The notes under the pieces: model-generated | Told to the model about the DNA's origin: nothing | The model's database searches: none | The model's input: the letters and a program-made list of their open reading frames with translations, nothing else | Program-made: the position numbers and the translations under genes | Shown: positions 1 to 8,040 of the stretch, in pieces | Position numbering within the stretch: position 1 is the first letter of the stretch | How the letters are laid out: every line of letters begins with the position of its first letter | DNA from: Armatimonadota bacterium | GTDB lineage: Bacteria > Armatimonadota > HRBIN16 | Assembly: GCA_026003195.1 (NCBI GenBank) | Contig: BPGU01000004.1 | Span: 524,209 to 588,208 of the forward strand | Length of the DNA: 64,000 bases | Direction: 5' to 3'

Positions 1-2
1 AA

Positions 3-119
3 GAGAAACTGCTGCAGGCGGTATTGCTGGAGCCTACGGTGGATTCCTATCGCAACGCGGTGCAGATGGTCGAGGAAATGCTGGAGTTGCAGAAGGAGGT
101 GCTGCCACCATTGCGTTAG
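3..119 (+). CDS. C-terminal end of a probable family 4 glycoside hydrolase (partial)
   Basis: Only the last 38 codons are present; the gene begins upstream of the window and stops with TAG at 117-119. The visible peptide includes LLQAVLLEPTVDSYRNAVQM and then an EEMLELQKEVLPPLR end. The pattern of a 'LL-DP/EP-T' segment followed by an amphipathic helix ending in LQ-E-LP resembles the C-terminus of NAD-dependent GH4 enzymes (alpha-galactosidase/6-phospho-glucosidase type). That is family knowledge applied to a short tail, so the assignment is tentative. The catalytic domain and NAD-binding motif are outside the window. Confidence 0.5.
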   Translation, partial: EKLLQAVLLEPTVDSYRNAVQMVEEMLELQKEVLPPLR

Positions 120-178
120 CGATGGGGGTCCACCTGTGAGGAGTGCACTCATCTACTACTCTGTCAAGGCTCCATCTT

Positions 179-206
179 CTGGAGGGCGAGGCTCCCGCCG
201 AGCCGT
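179..206 (+). repeat. 28-bp dispersed repeat, copy A
   Basis: The 28 bases beginning CTGGAGGGCGAGGCTCCCGC match the reverse complement of 4771-4798 at 26 of 28 positions, the two differences being C/T changes. Both copies are intergenic. Two copies 4.6 kb apart in opposite orientation suggest a small dispersed element with more copies elsewhere in the genome. Confidence 0.6.
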
Positions 207-212
207 TTCTCG

Positions 213-251
213 TGTCATGGCGAGGCACGAAGTGCCGAAGCAATCTCCTGC
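213..251 (+). repeat. Hairpin-containing intergenic repeat (GCGAGG...GAAGCAATCTC type)
   Basis: The core is GGCAC-GAA-GTGCC (224-236), a 5-bp stem with a 3-base loop, followed by CGAAGCAATCTCCTGC. From memory this resembles a short intergenic repeat ending in GAAGCAATCTC seen in unrelated bacterial phyla. A weaker related end, GAAGCCATCTCCTGC, occurs at 4702-4716. Confidence 0.5.
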
Positions 252-373
252 AACAACATGACAAAAGGGCTGGCGCCGCTTTGGGTTGCTGAGCTTGAAT
301 AGACCAAGCTCTTAAATGGACAAAGCAGTACATTCTGGATACACTGGCTTTGGGGTTTTGACGCCTTCACCCA

Positions 374-403
374 TTGCTTCGCCCCCTTCCAATGTGCTAC
401 AAT
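374..403 (+). promoter_or_regulatory. Putative uvrA promoter
   Basis: TTGCTT at 374-379, an 18-base spacer and TACAAT at 398-403, ending 36 bases before the uvrA ATG. Hexamers match the sigma-70 consensus moderately. I see no LexA-like operator in the gap. Confidence 0.5.
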
Positions 404-439
404 CCTTGACGATAAATCCCCGATGGACGAAGGTTCGCT

Positions 440-3307
440 ATGCCTCAGGACAAGATTATCGTTCGTGGCGCGCGTCAGCATAACCTGAAGAATATTATCG
501 TCGAAATCCCGCGTGATCAGCTGGTGGTCATCACCGGCATTTCGGGGTCGGGCAAGTCCAGCCTGGCATTTGACACCATCTACGCCGAGGGACAGCGCCG
601 ATACGTGGAATCGCTCTCCGCCTACGCCCGCCAGTTCCTCGGACAGATGGACAAGCCCGACGTGGATGACATCATCGGTCTGTCGCCAGCGGTTTCGATT
701 GACCAGAAGTCTACCAGCAGGAACCCGCGCTCGACGGTGGCCACCGTCACCGAGATTTACGACCACCTGCGCCTGCTGTACGCCCGAATCGGCATCCCGC
801 ATTGCCCTCAGTGTGGGCGCGAGATTGCCCAGCAAACAGTGGAACAGGTGGTGGATACCCTGCTCGTCTTGCCGGAGGGAACACGTCTGCAGATTCTCGC
901 CCCCATCGTGCGCGGGCGCAAAGGCGAGTATCGCAAGGAGATGGAAGACGCCCGCAAGGCAGGCTACAACCGTCTGCGTGTGGACGGCGAGCCGATAGAC
1001 CTCAGCGAACAGCCCATCCCCACGCTCGACCGCTATAAGATTCACCACATCGAGGTGGTGGTGGACCGCATCATCGTGCGCCCCGGCATCGAGAAGCGGC
1101 TCGCCGATTCGGTGGAAACCGCGATGCGCATGGGGCAGGGGGTGGTGATCGCGCAGATTGTGGACGGCGAGGAGCTGGTCTTCTCCGAAAACTTCGCCTG
1201 CGCAGAGTGCGGCATCAGTCTGCCCGAGATTGAACCGCGCAGCTTCTCCTTCAATAGCCCGTACGGCGCCTGTCCAGAGTGTCACGGTTTGGGCTTCAAG
1301 ACCGAGTTTGACCCCGCACTCATCGTGCCCGACCCCAGCAAGAGCATCGCCGAGGGCGCGATTGAACCCTTTGCGGGCAAAGATGGTTTGATACCCTACT
1401 ATGAAGGACTCCTGCGCGGGGTGGCGCAGAAGCTGGGCTTCACCATCCACACGCCGCTGAACCAGCTGAACGAAAAACAGTGGCAGGACCTGTTCTACGG
1501 CGTGGAAGGCAACGTCACCGTCACCTTCCGCAACCGCTGGGGGCGTACGCGCTACTTCGACAGCGAGTTCGAGGGCATTATCGCCATGCTGCAGCGACGC
1601 TACAACGAAACCGAGTCCGAAAACGTGCGCGAGTGGTTGCAGCGGTATATGTCGGATAAACCGTGCCCGAAGTGCAAAGGGTTGCGTCTGAAGGACGAAA
1701 GCCTGGCGGTGACGGTGGGCGGACTGAATATTGCGCAGTTGACCGCGCTGTCGGTCGAGGAGGCACAGCGATTCTTCGACGAACTGCCCTTCCGCCTGAC
1801 CGAGCGTCAGCGACACATCGCACACCAGCTGCTGCGCGAAATCCAGACTCGTCTGGGCTTTCTGCTGGACGTGGGGCTGGGTTATCTCACTTTAGACCGC
1901 CCCGCGGCGACGCTGGCAGGCGGCGAGGCACAGCGCATCCGTCTCGCCACGCAAATCGGCAGTGGGCTGATGGGCGTGCTGTACATTCTGGACGAACCCA
2001 GCATCGGCTTGCACCAGCGCGATAACCAGAAGCTCATTCACACCCTGCTGCACCTGCGCGACCTCGGCAACACCATCATCGTGGTGGAACATGACGAGGA
2101 GACTATCCGCACCGCCGACCACATCATCGACATTGGTCCGGGCGCAGGTGAACACGGTGGTTACATCGTCGCGCAGGGCACGGTAGAAGATATCATCGCC
2201 TGCGAGCAGTCCGTCACCGGGCAGTATCTGAGCGGTAAACGCAAGATACCGGTGCCGCTCATCCGCCGCCAAACGGGTGACCGCTGGCTGACCATCCGGG
2301 GCGCGCGCCAGCACAATCTGAAGAATATCACCGTGCGCATCCCGTTAGGGCTGTTCGTGTGCGTGACGGGTGTTTCGGGTTCGGGCAAGTCCACGCTGAT
2401 TCAGGAGACCCTCTATCCGCGCTTAATGCACCATATCTACGGTTCGCATCCGCTGTGGGGGGCGCACGACGGCGTGGACGGCATCGAATATATTGATAAG
2501 GTAGTGGACATCGACCAGTCGCCCATCGGGCGTACACCACGCTCGAACCCTGCCACCTACACGGGGGTGTTCGATATGATCCGCGAACTGTTCGCCAGCA
2601 CGCAGGACGCCCGTGTGCGCGGCTACAAACCGGGACGCTTCAGCTTCAACGTGAAGGGCGGACGGTGTGAGGCGTGCAAGGGCGACGGAATCATCAAGAT
2701 TGAGATGCACTTCCTGCCCGATGTGTATGTGCCCTGCGAGGTGTGCAAGGGCAAGCGCTACAACCGCGAGACGCTGGAAGTGAAGTACAAGGGCAAATCC
2801 ATCGCCGATGTGCTGGACATGACGGTGGAGGAGGCGCTGGACTTCTTCAAAGCCATCCCGCCCATTGCCCGCAAACTGCAGACCCTGCACGACGTTGGAC
2901 TGGACTATATGAAGCTGGGACAACCCGCCACCACCCTCTCCGGCGGCGAGGCGCAGCGTGTGAAACTGGCCACCGAGCTCTCCAAGCGCGGCACGGGCAG
3001 GACGCTGTACATTCTGGACGAACCCACCACCGGCTTGCACTTTGCGGACATCGAGAAACTGCTGAACGTGCTGCACCGCCTTGTGGACAACGGCAACACC
3101 GTCATCGTCATCGAGCATAATCTGGACGTGATCAAAACCGCTGACTGGATTATCGACCTGGGTCCCGAAGGAGGCGCAGAGGGTGGTTACGTGGTCGCAG
3201 AAGGTCCTCCCGAACAGGTAGCACAGGTGGAAGCCAGCTACACAGGTCAGTTCCTGCGCAAGATGTTAGGCATCGAGGAACGGAGAAGGGAAGAGGCTCG
3301 GGTGTAA
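440..3307 (+). CDS. uvrA: Excinuclease ABC subunit UvrA
   Basis: UvrA is the damage-recognition ATPase of nucleotide excision repair. As a dimer it loads UvrB onto lesions. The 955-residue length is normal (about 940). Visible features are two ABC ATPase modules: Walker A GSGKS at residues 36-40 and a second near 645, with signature motifs LAGGEAQR (about 492) and LSGGEAQR (about 833). The UvrA zinc fingers are CAEC...CPEC (about 253-280) and CEAC...CEVC (about 743-769). The start is supported by the conserved opening and by GAAGG eight bases upstream. It appears monocistronic: comF lies convergently 25 bases after the stop. Confidence 0.98.
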   Translation: MPQDKIIVRGARQHNLKNIIVEIPRDQLVVITGISGSGKSSLAFDTIYAEGQRRYVESLSAYARQFLGQMDKPDVDDIIGLSPAVSIDQKSTSRNPRSTVATVTEIYDHLRLLYARIGIPHCPQCGREIAQQTVEQVVDTLLVLPEGTRLQILAPIVRGRKGEYRKEMEDARKAGYNRLRVDGEPIDLSEQPIPTLDRYKIHHIEVVVDRIIVRPGIEKRLADSVETAMRMGQGVVIAQIVDGEELVFSENFACAECGISLPEIEPRSFSFNSPYGACPECHGLGFKTEFDPALIVPDPSKSIAEGAIEPFAGKDGLIPYYEGLLRGVAQKLGFTIHTPLNQLNEKQWQDLFYGVEGNVTVTFRNRWGRTRYFDSEFEGIIAMLQRRYNETESENVREWLQRYMSDKPCPKCKGLRLKDESLAVTVGGLNIAQLTALSVEEAQRFFDELPFRLTERQRHIAHQLLREIQTRLGFLLDVGLGYLTLDRPAATLAGGEAQRIRLATQIGSGLMGVLYILDEPSIGLHQRDNQKLIHTLLHLRDLGNTIIVVEHDEETIRTADHIIDIGPGAGEHGGYIVAQGTVEDIIACEQSVTGQYLSGKRKIPVPLIRRQTGDRWLTIRGARQHNLKNITVRIPLGLFVCVTGVSGSGKSTLIQETLYPRLMHHIYGSHPLWGAHDGVDGIEYIDKVVDIDQSPIGRTPRSNPATYTGVFDMIRELFASTQDARVRGYKPGRFSFNVKGGRCEACKGDGIIKIEMHFLPDVYVPCEVCKGKRYNRETLEVKYKGKSIADVLDMTVEEALDFFKAIPPIARKLQTLHDVGLDYMKLGQPATTLSGGEAQRVKLATELSKRGTGRTLYILDEPTTGLHFADIEKLLNVLHRLVDNGNTVIVIEHNLDVIKTADWIIDLGPEGGAEGGYVVAEGPPEQVAQVEASYTGQFLRKMLGIEERRREEARV

Positions 3308-3332
3308 GGCGCTGGCGTGCCTCACAACACGC

Positions 3333-4073
3333 TTATCGCATGGTGGGATCTGTGCCTTCCAGCCTTTCGTGTGCTACTGTGTACGCGAATACCCGTGCTG
3401 CGCCAGCTGCCAGTAGTGTTCTCGCCGCTTCGTTGAGTGTGCTGCCTGTCGTCCAGACATCATCTATCAACAAAATGCTCCTGCCTGTCAGGGCAGCCGG
3501 CTGTCTCACCTGAAAGGCATTTTGCACATTCTGCTGGCGTTGTACCGCATCCAGCCCCACCTGCGGTTGGCGATATACTGTACGCTCCAGCACATCATGC
3601 AACATCGGCAGCCCTGCCTTCTGGCAAAACAGCTCTGCGAGGAGTGCGCTCTGGTTAAAACCGCGTTCCCTTTCCCGCTCACGATGGATAGGCACGGGGA
3701 TGACGACATCTGCCGTATGCAGTCGTTCGGTCAACGGTGTTTGCCAGCCCTCGAGAAGCAGCCGTGCGAGAGCTGGAGCCAGCGAGGGGTGTTTGCCGTA
3801 TTTGAACCGGTGAATCGCCGTGCGAACCACGCCATCATAGCGCGTTACTGCACGAACCGCCTCGGGAACCAGAGGATGCACCGAACAGGAGACGCAGAAG
3901 CCTTCAGCGCACATGGGCGTACCGCACCGGGCACACACAGGCGGGGTGATGTAGGGGGTACTGTCGGCGCACTGTTCACACCAGCCGTCGCAACCGACCA
4001 GTGCACAGGCGGCGCAACGGGGCGGGTACAGCGCGTCCAGAATCTCACTCCAGACGAGCCGTACCCACCTCAT
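3333..4073 (-). CDS. comF: ComF-family phosphoribosyltransferase-like protein
   Basis: This is a 246-residue ComF protein, which in competent bacteria takes part in DNA uptake across the inner membrane; its biochemical reaction is not settled. The N-terminus has the typical zinc-binding cysteines (C20-x2-C23, C32-x2-C35, C47-x2-C50, C60-x2-C63). The C-terminal half is a type I phosphoribosyltransferase fold with the PRPP loop ILLIDDVWTTGST at 200-212 and an RERERGFNQ segment at about 133-141. The start codon overlaps the end of the DUF1854 gene by four bases (4070-4073), so the two are translationally coupled. No other competence gene is in the window. Confidence 0.93.
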   Translation of the reverse strand: MRWVRLVWSEILDALYPPRCAACALVGCDGWCEQCADSTPYITPPVCARCGTPMCAEGFCVSCSVHPLVPEAVRAVTRYDGVVRTAIHRFKYGKHPSLAPALARLLLEGWQTPLTERLHTADVVIPVPIHRERERERGFNQSALLAELFCQKAGLPMLHDVLERTVYRQPQVGLDAVQRQQNVQNAFQVRQPAALTGRSILLIDDVWTTGSTLNEAARTLLAAGAARVFAYTVAHERLEGTDPTMR

Positions 4074-4624
4074 AATGCCCGTGCGATAATCGCCATGCTG
4101 CGAGAGTCCAGTTTGGTGGTGTCAGGGATTTCGAAGCGGTTGCCGTCCATGTCGGTGATAATCAGGCGCGTGGGGGTCACCTCCTGCACGTTGTCGCGCA
4201 GATGACGCACCTGATACACCCTTCGTCCGCGATTGGTCTGCACATCCCAGGTGATGGTTCCATACTCCTCACGCACGGAGTACACCTTTTGCACCACCGG
4301 CACGAAGTACCGCCTGTCCAGCTCTTCCTCAATGATGCGACGCGACTCCGGGTCTAAGCCGTGCAGGGACTTGAGGATGCCCACCTCCTGATCCATGCCG
4401 TCACGCAGGCTGATAAAATGGTTGGGGTCGGAGAGGGGAAAGCAGCGCACCACATGCACGCGCAGAATGCTTCGCTCACCCTCAATGGTCATTCGAATCT
4501 GGCTGAAACCGGCTGTACGAAACAACCGAATTTGGGACGGCTCCAGAAAGCGCACCTCAAAAGTGGGCACGTCCCGAAAACGCAGCATGTCCAAACTCAC
4601 ACCACGACTGTCTACATCCATCAT
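4070..4624 (-). CDS. DUF1854 family protein
   Basis: About 184 residues. The SLRDGMDQEVGILKSLHGL segment and the following DPESRRIIEEELDRRYFVP are typical of DUF1854, a domain of unknown function that also occurs in cyanophycin-metabolism loci; no cyanophycin gene is near. I prefer ATG 4624, preceded by AGAGG about eight bases upstream, to the longer in-frame ATG at 4654. A TATACT box on the same strand at about 4663-4668 would put the transcript start close to or inside the longer N-terminus. There is no signal peptide or membrane segment. The gene is coupled to comF by an ATGA overlap. Confidence 0.8.
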   Translation of the reverse strand: MMDVDSRGVSLDMLRFRDVPTFEVRFLEPSQIRLFRTAGFSQIRMTIEGERSILRVHVVRCFPLSDPNHFISLRDGMDQEVGILKSLHGLDPESRRIIEEELDRRYFVPVVQKVYSVREEYGTITWDVQTNRGRRVYQVRHLRDNVQEVTPTRLIITDMDGNRFEIPDTTKLDSRSMAIIARAL

Positions 4625-4662
4625 TACTGTGCCTCTGAGAGAGAAGATTCCCATCCATAGTA

Positions 4663-4668
4663 TACCTG
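4663..4668 (-). promoter_or_regulatory. Putative -10 box for the DUF1854-comF operon
   Basis: Minus-strand TATACT directly upstream of the DUF1854 gene. The hexamer 17 bases further upstream is poor. Its position favours ATG 4624 over ATG 4654 as translation start. Confidence 0.4.
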
Positions 4669-4689
4669 AGCTGGGGCATGCTCTTCACG

Positions 4690-4765
4690 CTGCGCAGCGG
4701 TGAAGCCATCTCCTGCGCTAGACCGACCTCCGCGCAGGGAAGGGAGCCAGGGGGTTCGGTTCCAA
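4690..4765. repeat. Degenerate intergenic repeat cluster
   Basis: It contains the palindrome CTGCGCAG (4690-4697), the GAAGCCATCTCCTGC end resembling 237-251, and an AGGGAGCCAGGGGGTTCGGT segment resembling the tail of the hairpin element at 5620-5645. It looks like a mosaic of the same short elements found elsewhere in the window. No gene is present from 4625 to 4857. Confidence 0.4.
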
Positions 4766-4770
4766 CATCA

Positions 4771-4798
4771 ACGGCTCGGCAGGAACCTCGCCCTCCAG
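4771..4798 (-). repeat. 28-bp dispersed repeat, copy B
   Basis: Reverse-complement near-copy (26/28) of 179-206; see that entry. Confidence 0.6.
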
Positions 4799-4857
4799 AG
4801 GGATGGCGAGAACCATGCTGGACAGGCTACCGGTTGTCCACGTGTTACTGCGAAACC

Positions 4858-5544
4858 TTACTCATCCCCAATCGCGCCGAAGCTGCTCACCAGCACCCCA
4901 AAGTCAAACAACGTCACCTCTTCATCCCCATCCAGATCCGCCTCAGGGTTCCAGTTCGCATCGCCCGGCATGCTCCCAAACGCCGCCACCAGCGCACCAA
5001 AGTCAAACAACGTCACCTCGTTGTCCCCATCAACGTCCCCGTTCACCAGCGAAAAGTGCGCTACCCCACTGCCCACGATGGACACGCTCGCCAACGTCTG
5101 ACGCAGCCAGTGCGACGCCTTCGCCGACAGGTCATACACCCCGTCCAGAGGAGCCAGCAGCGAATATGCTCCCGATGCACTCAACGATAGCGTGTGCACC
5201 TGCAACGGGGCGAGGCTGCCCGCAGCGCGTATCTGCAGCTCCACCGGCACGCTCGCAGGGTTGCCACCGAAACGGAGCAGGTTCACCACCCCGCTGAGCA
5301 GGGCGTAGCGCACATGCCAGAAGCCATCGGTGAGGTCAAAGTTGCCTCCGGTGTGCAGCGGGCTGGCTCCCAGTGCCACCGGTTGCCCGATGGTGCTGCC
5401 CAGCTGGAAGTTGCCTCCGGTGCTGAAGGTGACGCCTCCTGAGGAGATGACGCCCCACGAGAGGTCATAGTTTCCTCCCGACTGGGCGAAGGCGCGAGCC
5501 AGCATGAGGATTGTCAGTGCCATGATGACGATGGTGTGTTTCAT
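4858..5544 (-). CDS. Secreted protein with C-terminal dockerin-like repeat pair
   Basis: 228 residues. The N-terminus is a signal peptide (MKHTIVIMALTILMLARAFA, cleavage near A-FAQ-S). Residues 22-80 hold three similar GGN-[FY]-[DQ]-L segments. A beta-rich middle follows (VNLLRFGG..., VPVELQIR). The C-terminus (about 168-228) has two near-identical calcium-loop units, DVDGDNEVTLFDFGALVAAFG and DLDGDEEVTLFDFGVLVSSFG, which match the duplicated EF-hand-like loop of type I dockerins. In cellulosomes these bind cohesins. Here no cohesin is visible, and the module may instead anchor or stabilise a cell-surface protein. The gene lies downstream of another secreted protein, separated by a double hairpin. 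Confidence 0.8.
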   Translation of the reverse strand: MKHTIVIMALTILMLARAFAQSGGNYDLSWGVISSGGVTFSTGGNFQLGSTIGQPVALGASPLHTGGNFDLTDGFWHVRYALLSGVVNLLRFGGNPASVPVELQIRAAGSLAPLQVHTLSLSASGAYSLLAPLDGVYDLSAKASHWLRQTLASVSIVGSGVAHFSLVNGDVDGDNEVTLFDFGALVAAFGSMPGDANWNPEADLDGDEEVTLFDFGVLVSSFGAIGDE

Positions 5545-5578
5545 GTTTGGTTCCCCTTTCGGTTTTCTCTCACCTCAC

Positions 5579-5630
5579 CTCTCTCCCGCAGGGAGAGGGG
5601 AGCCACCCCCTTCCCTCACAGGGAAGGGGG
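5579..5630. repeat. Tandem GC-rich hairpins between two secreted-protein genes
   Basis: First hairpin: CTCTCCC (5581-5587), loop GCA, GGGAGAG (5591-5597). Second: a 10-bp stem, CCCCCTTCCC at 5606-5615 pairing with GGGAAGGGGG at 5621-5630. There is no T-run on the minus strand, so it is not a clean intrinsic terminator. It may act as an mRNA stabiliser or processing site, or be an interspersed repeat. Confidence 0.7.
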
Positions 5631-5648
5631 ATGGGGGTTCGGTTGAAA

Positions 5649-7796
5649 CTACCTCCCCACAGGCTTTTCTGGCTCAGGACGATAATGTATCCCCAGTTCC
5701 TTCGGCTGACCGTACAGTTCGGGATGCAGATACTTGCCGCGATACTCTGCAGGTTTGGGCTGTTCGGTCTGGTAGCCGTATTGCTGCACCCATCGGTCAT
5801 TACGGACGGCTTTCACCTCCCACGAGACCTTCCTACCGGGTGCACCGCCTGCAATCTTGAAGCGGTTGTTCTGGATTTCCACTGCCACATGCAGGTTGGG
5901 CATGGGCGCACCGATGGGCGTCAGGGTGTAGCGCGGGTCGCGGTTGATGGCTTCAAAGTAGTCGGGCAGTTGCACCCACGCCTCGCCGCGTGCGTCCAGG
6001 ACGACGATGCCGTTGTAGATGTTCTGCGGTTCGGGACCTTCCGCGCTGTAGTGGTTCAGGAAGGCGTTTTCGGGGTTCAGCGGGTGGTCTATTTGGAACG
6101 ACTTGGTGCCCGTGGCGGCGAACCTGCCCGCCGAGTAAACGCCGTAGCCGCTGGGGCTATCGCTCCGACCTAAGACGCCGTAGGTAGTGCCGCTGGTGGC
6201 GGTTGCCTCGCCATACACGCCCTTGCCAGAGGTGCTAAAGCTTGAAAACCAGCCCGCTGTCGTGGAGCCAGTGGGATGATTGACCACCGTTCCTACTCCG
6301 ATGGCGTTGTCTCCCTGACTGAGTACCCAGATTCCCGTGGTCGCGGTGCGCCCGAGCGCCTGTACGAATATTCCGCAACCCCAATCACCATAGCTGATGA
6401 AATGACCGCCGTAGCCTGTCTGGGTATCGCGCGATATGCCAACCACACCTGCGCCATCTGTGCCTTGACTGACAAATCTACCACCAGTGCCCCCGGATGA
6501 TGCCACGACTTCTGCCAGCACTCCGGTGCCATTACTGCTGTAGCTGAGAAACCTGCCTCCATAGGTCGTGCCGATAGATGCTGAAGCTTCACCATATACC
6601 CCTGTGCCGGAAGTGCTGTTACTCCGCCCGATCACGCCGTACGTGTTGCCGCTGGTGGAGGATGCAAATCCGAGCACGCCCACGCCGTCAGGGCTGGTGC
6701 TCCGACCATAAACACCGTAGTTGCGACCGCTGGCGGACTCGGCTAAGCCGTACACGCCGAAGCCTTCTGCGCTGGACGTGCGACCGTACACGCCGTACGC
6801 CTCTCCGCTGGTGGAACCGGCAACGCCACGCACCCCTAAGGTTGGTGACTCGCCATGCACACCACACCCCTGCGGGCTCACCGCCTCGAACAGTCCGCCA
6901 TACGTCCATCCGGTGGCTGCACTTGCCCAGCCGCGCACTGCCTTGCCGTGGTCGCTGTTGGTTTGACCATATACCCCTGCGTTATCCCCTGTCGTATGGG
7001 TAGCCAGCCCCATCACACCGCGCCCGGACTGGGCACCCGCCTGTCCCATCACGCCCACACTGGAGCCAGCAGTTCCGTGGTTGATGCCAACGGCTACCGC
7101 CCACGCACTGCCTTCCACGTGCAGCGGATACCAGGGATAGGGAACACCGACACCGACCATACCGCGGTTATAGAAGATGTCATTCCCGAAAGCCTGCCAG
7201 AAGGCGTCACGCAGGTCGTCGGCGGGCGACCACGCGCTTCCGTCCCATTTCAGTATCTGCCCCGCTGCGGGCACAGTATTTGCCACCGGGCGTCCCTGAA
7301 CGCCCACCACAACCGGGTTGGGATACGTACCACCCAGGTCTCCACCTGCGGCACCTCCGGGCGGAAAACTACTGGGCACGCCGGTAATCCCGCTCCAGGG
7401 TACACTCTGCGACGACAGGGAGAGAACACTGTAGGGTGCATAGTTGACCTTGACCCGGGGCGAAAGTATCGTGTAACCTCCAGTGCTATTGCCCGGGCGC
7501 ACCCCAATCTCCAGATAGCGTTCGTTGCCGTTCCACACCGCGCCGAAGTCCAGCGATACCGTCAACAGTCCGTTGGCCACCTTGAGGTCGTCCACCTTGA
7601 TCGTGCCGATAGGGCGTGCGATGCCTGAGGGAGCCTCGTAAAGGTGGAACACGAAATCGTAGACGCCGTCCGCGGGGACACCTTTCTCTTTGAGCATCCC
7701 CTGATAGGTGAAAGGCTGTGCGAGCAGAGGCTGGCAGCACATCCCTACAAGGAGCGTTGTCGCCACTGCCCGGTAGAGAAGCGGGAGCAGTTTCAT
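5649..7796 (-). CDS. Secreted repeat protein with conserved C-terminal fiber-like domain
   Basis: 715 residues. A signal peptide (about 1-26, ending CCQPLLAQ) is followed by an N-terminal domain (PFTYQGMLKEKGVPADGVYD...) that occurs at the front of many exported bacterial repeat proteins. Residues about 235-560 are a long array of degenerate units of roughly 20-25 residues with a GVYG-[RQE]-[AS]-S...SG.[TN]YGV core, predicted to be beta-rich. The C-terminal region (KSFQIDHPLNPENAFLNHYS to the end) is a conserved module with DARGEAWVQLPDYFEA and GAPMPNLHVAVE. The function is not known. Architecture suggests a surface or extracellular fiber. A good promoter lies upstream at 7916-7945. Confidence 0.78.
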   Translation of the reverse strand: MKLLPLLYRAVATTLLVGMCCQPLLAQPFTYQGMLKEKGVPADGVYDFVFHLYEAPSGIARPIGTIKVDDLKVANGLLTVSLDFGAVWNGNERYLEIGVRPGNSTGGYTILSPRVKVNYAPYSVLSLSSQSVPWSGITGVPSSFPPGGAAGGDLGGTYPNPVVVGVQGRPVANTVPAAGQILKWDGSAWSPADDLRDAFWQAFGNDIFYNRGMVGVGVPYPWYPLHVEGSAWAVAVGINHGTAGSSVGVMGQAGAQSGRGVMGLATHTTGDNAGVYGQTNSDHGKAVRGWASAATGWTYGGLFEAVSPQGCGVHGESPTLGVRGVAGSTSGEAYGVYGRTSSAEGFGVYGLAESASGRNYGVYGRSTSPDGVGVLGFASSTSGNTYGVIGRSNSTSGTGVYGEASASIGTTYGGRFLSYSSNGTGVLAEVVASSGGTGGRFVSQGTDGAGVVGISRDTQTGYGGHFISYGDWGCGIFVQALGRTATTGIWVLSQGDNAIGVGTVVNHPTGSTTAGWFSSFSTSGKGVYGEATATSGTTYGVLGRSDSPSGYGVYSAGRFAATGTKSFQIDHPLNPENAFLNHYSAEGPEPQNIYNGIVVLDARGEAWVQLPDYFEAINRDPRYTLTPIGAPMPNLHVAVEIQNNRFKIAGGAPGRKVSWEVKAVRNDRWVQQYGYQTEQPKPAEYRGKYLHPELYGQPKELGIHYRPEPEKPVGR

Positions 7797-7915
7797 GGCG
7801 ATTCCTCCTTTCGCAATCCTCTGGAACAGAGAAGGCTAAGGCACGCGAGGGCAAGCCGTGGGAGGATGCAGGTTTTTGTCCTCCTGCGCGAGAGCCTTCT
7901 GTATGGACTGTTATA

Positions 7916-7945
7916 ACTATAACATTGTACTGATAGAGATGTCAA
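7916..7945 (-). promoter_or_regulatory. Promoter for the secreted repeat protein
   Basis: Minus-strand TTGACA (plus 7940-7945), 18-base spacer, TATAGT (plus 7916-7921). This is a near-consensus sigma-70 promoter, giving a leader of about 110 bases. The leader contains complementary GGAGGA/TCCTCC segments (7861-7882). Confidence 0.7.
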
Positions 7946-7974
7946 GCAGACGGTGTTCGCGCGTTGCAAAGGTC

Positions 7975-8003
7975 GTGCAATCCGCAACGGAAAATGGTAT
8001 TAT
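7975..8003 (+). promoter_or_regulatory. Weak putative promoter for the GH76-like gene
   Basis: GTGCAA (7975-7980), 17 bases, TATTAT (7998-8003), followed 38 bases later by the ATG at 8041. The -35 match is poor. Confidence 0.35.
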
Positions 8004-8040
8004 ACCTGCCGGAAGGTCATAGTGTGAGGCTCTGCAAAGC

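Larger units (their letters stand above)
120..439. other. Intergenic region with two repeat-like elements and the uvrA promoter
   Basis: This 320-base stretch has no credible gene. It contains a GC-rich element at 179-206 whose inverted near-copy lies at 4771-4798, a second hairpin element at 213-251, and a probable sigma-70-type promoter for uvrA at 374-403. Between 252 and 373 I see nothing interpretable. Confidence 0.6.

Noticed and set aside
215..1825. 536-codon open frame on the strand opposite uvrA
   Set aside because: It lies across uvrA and its start region; high GC lets the complementary frame stay open. No recognisable motif, and uvrA is certain.
7861..7882. Terminator in the leader of the secreted repeat protein
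   Set aside because: Complementary GGAGGA/TCCTCC segments exist, but the loop pairs poorly and no T-run follows on the minus strand.
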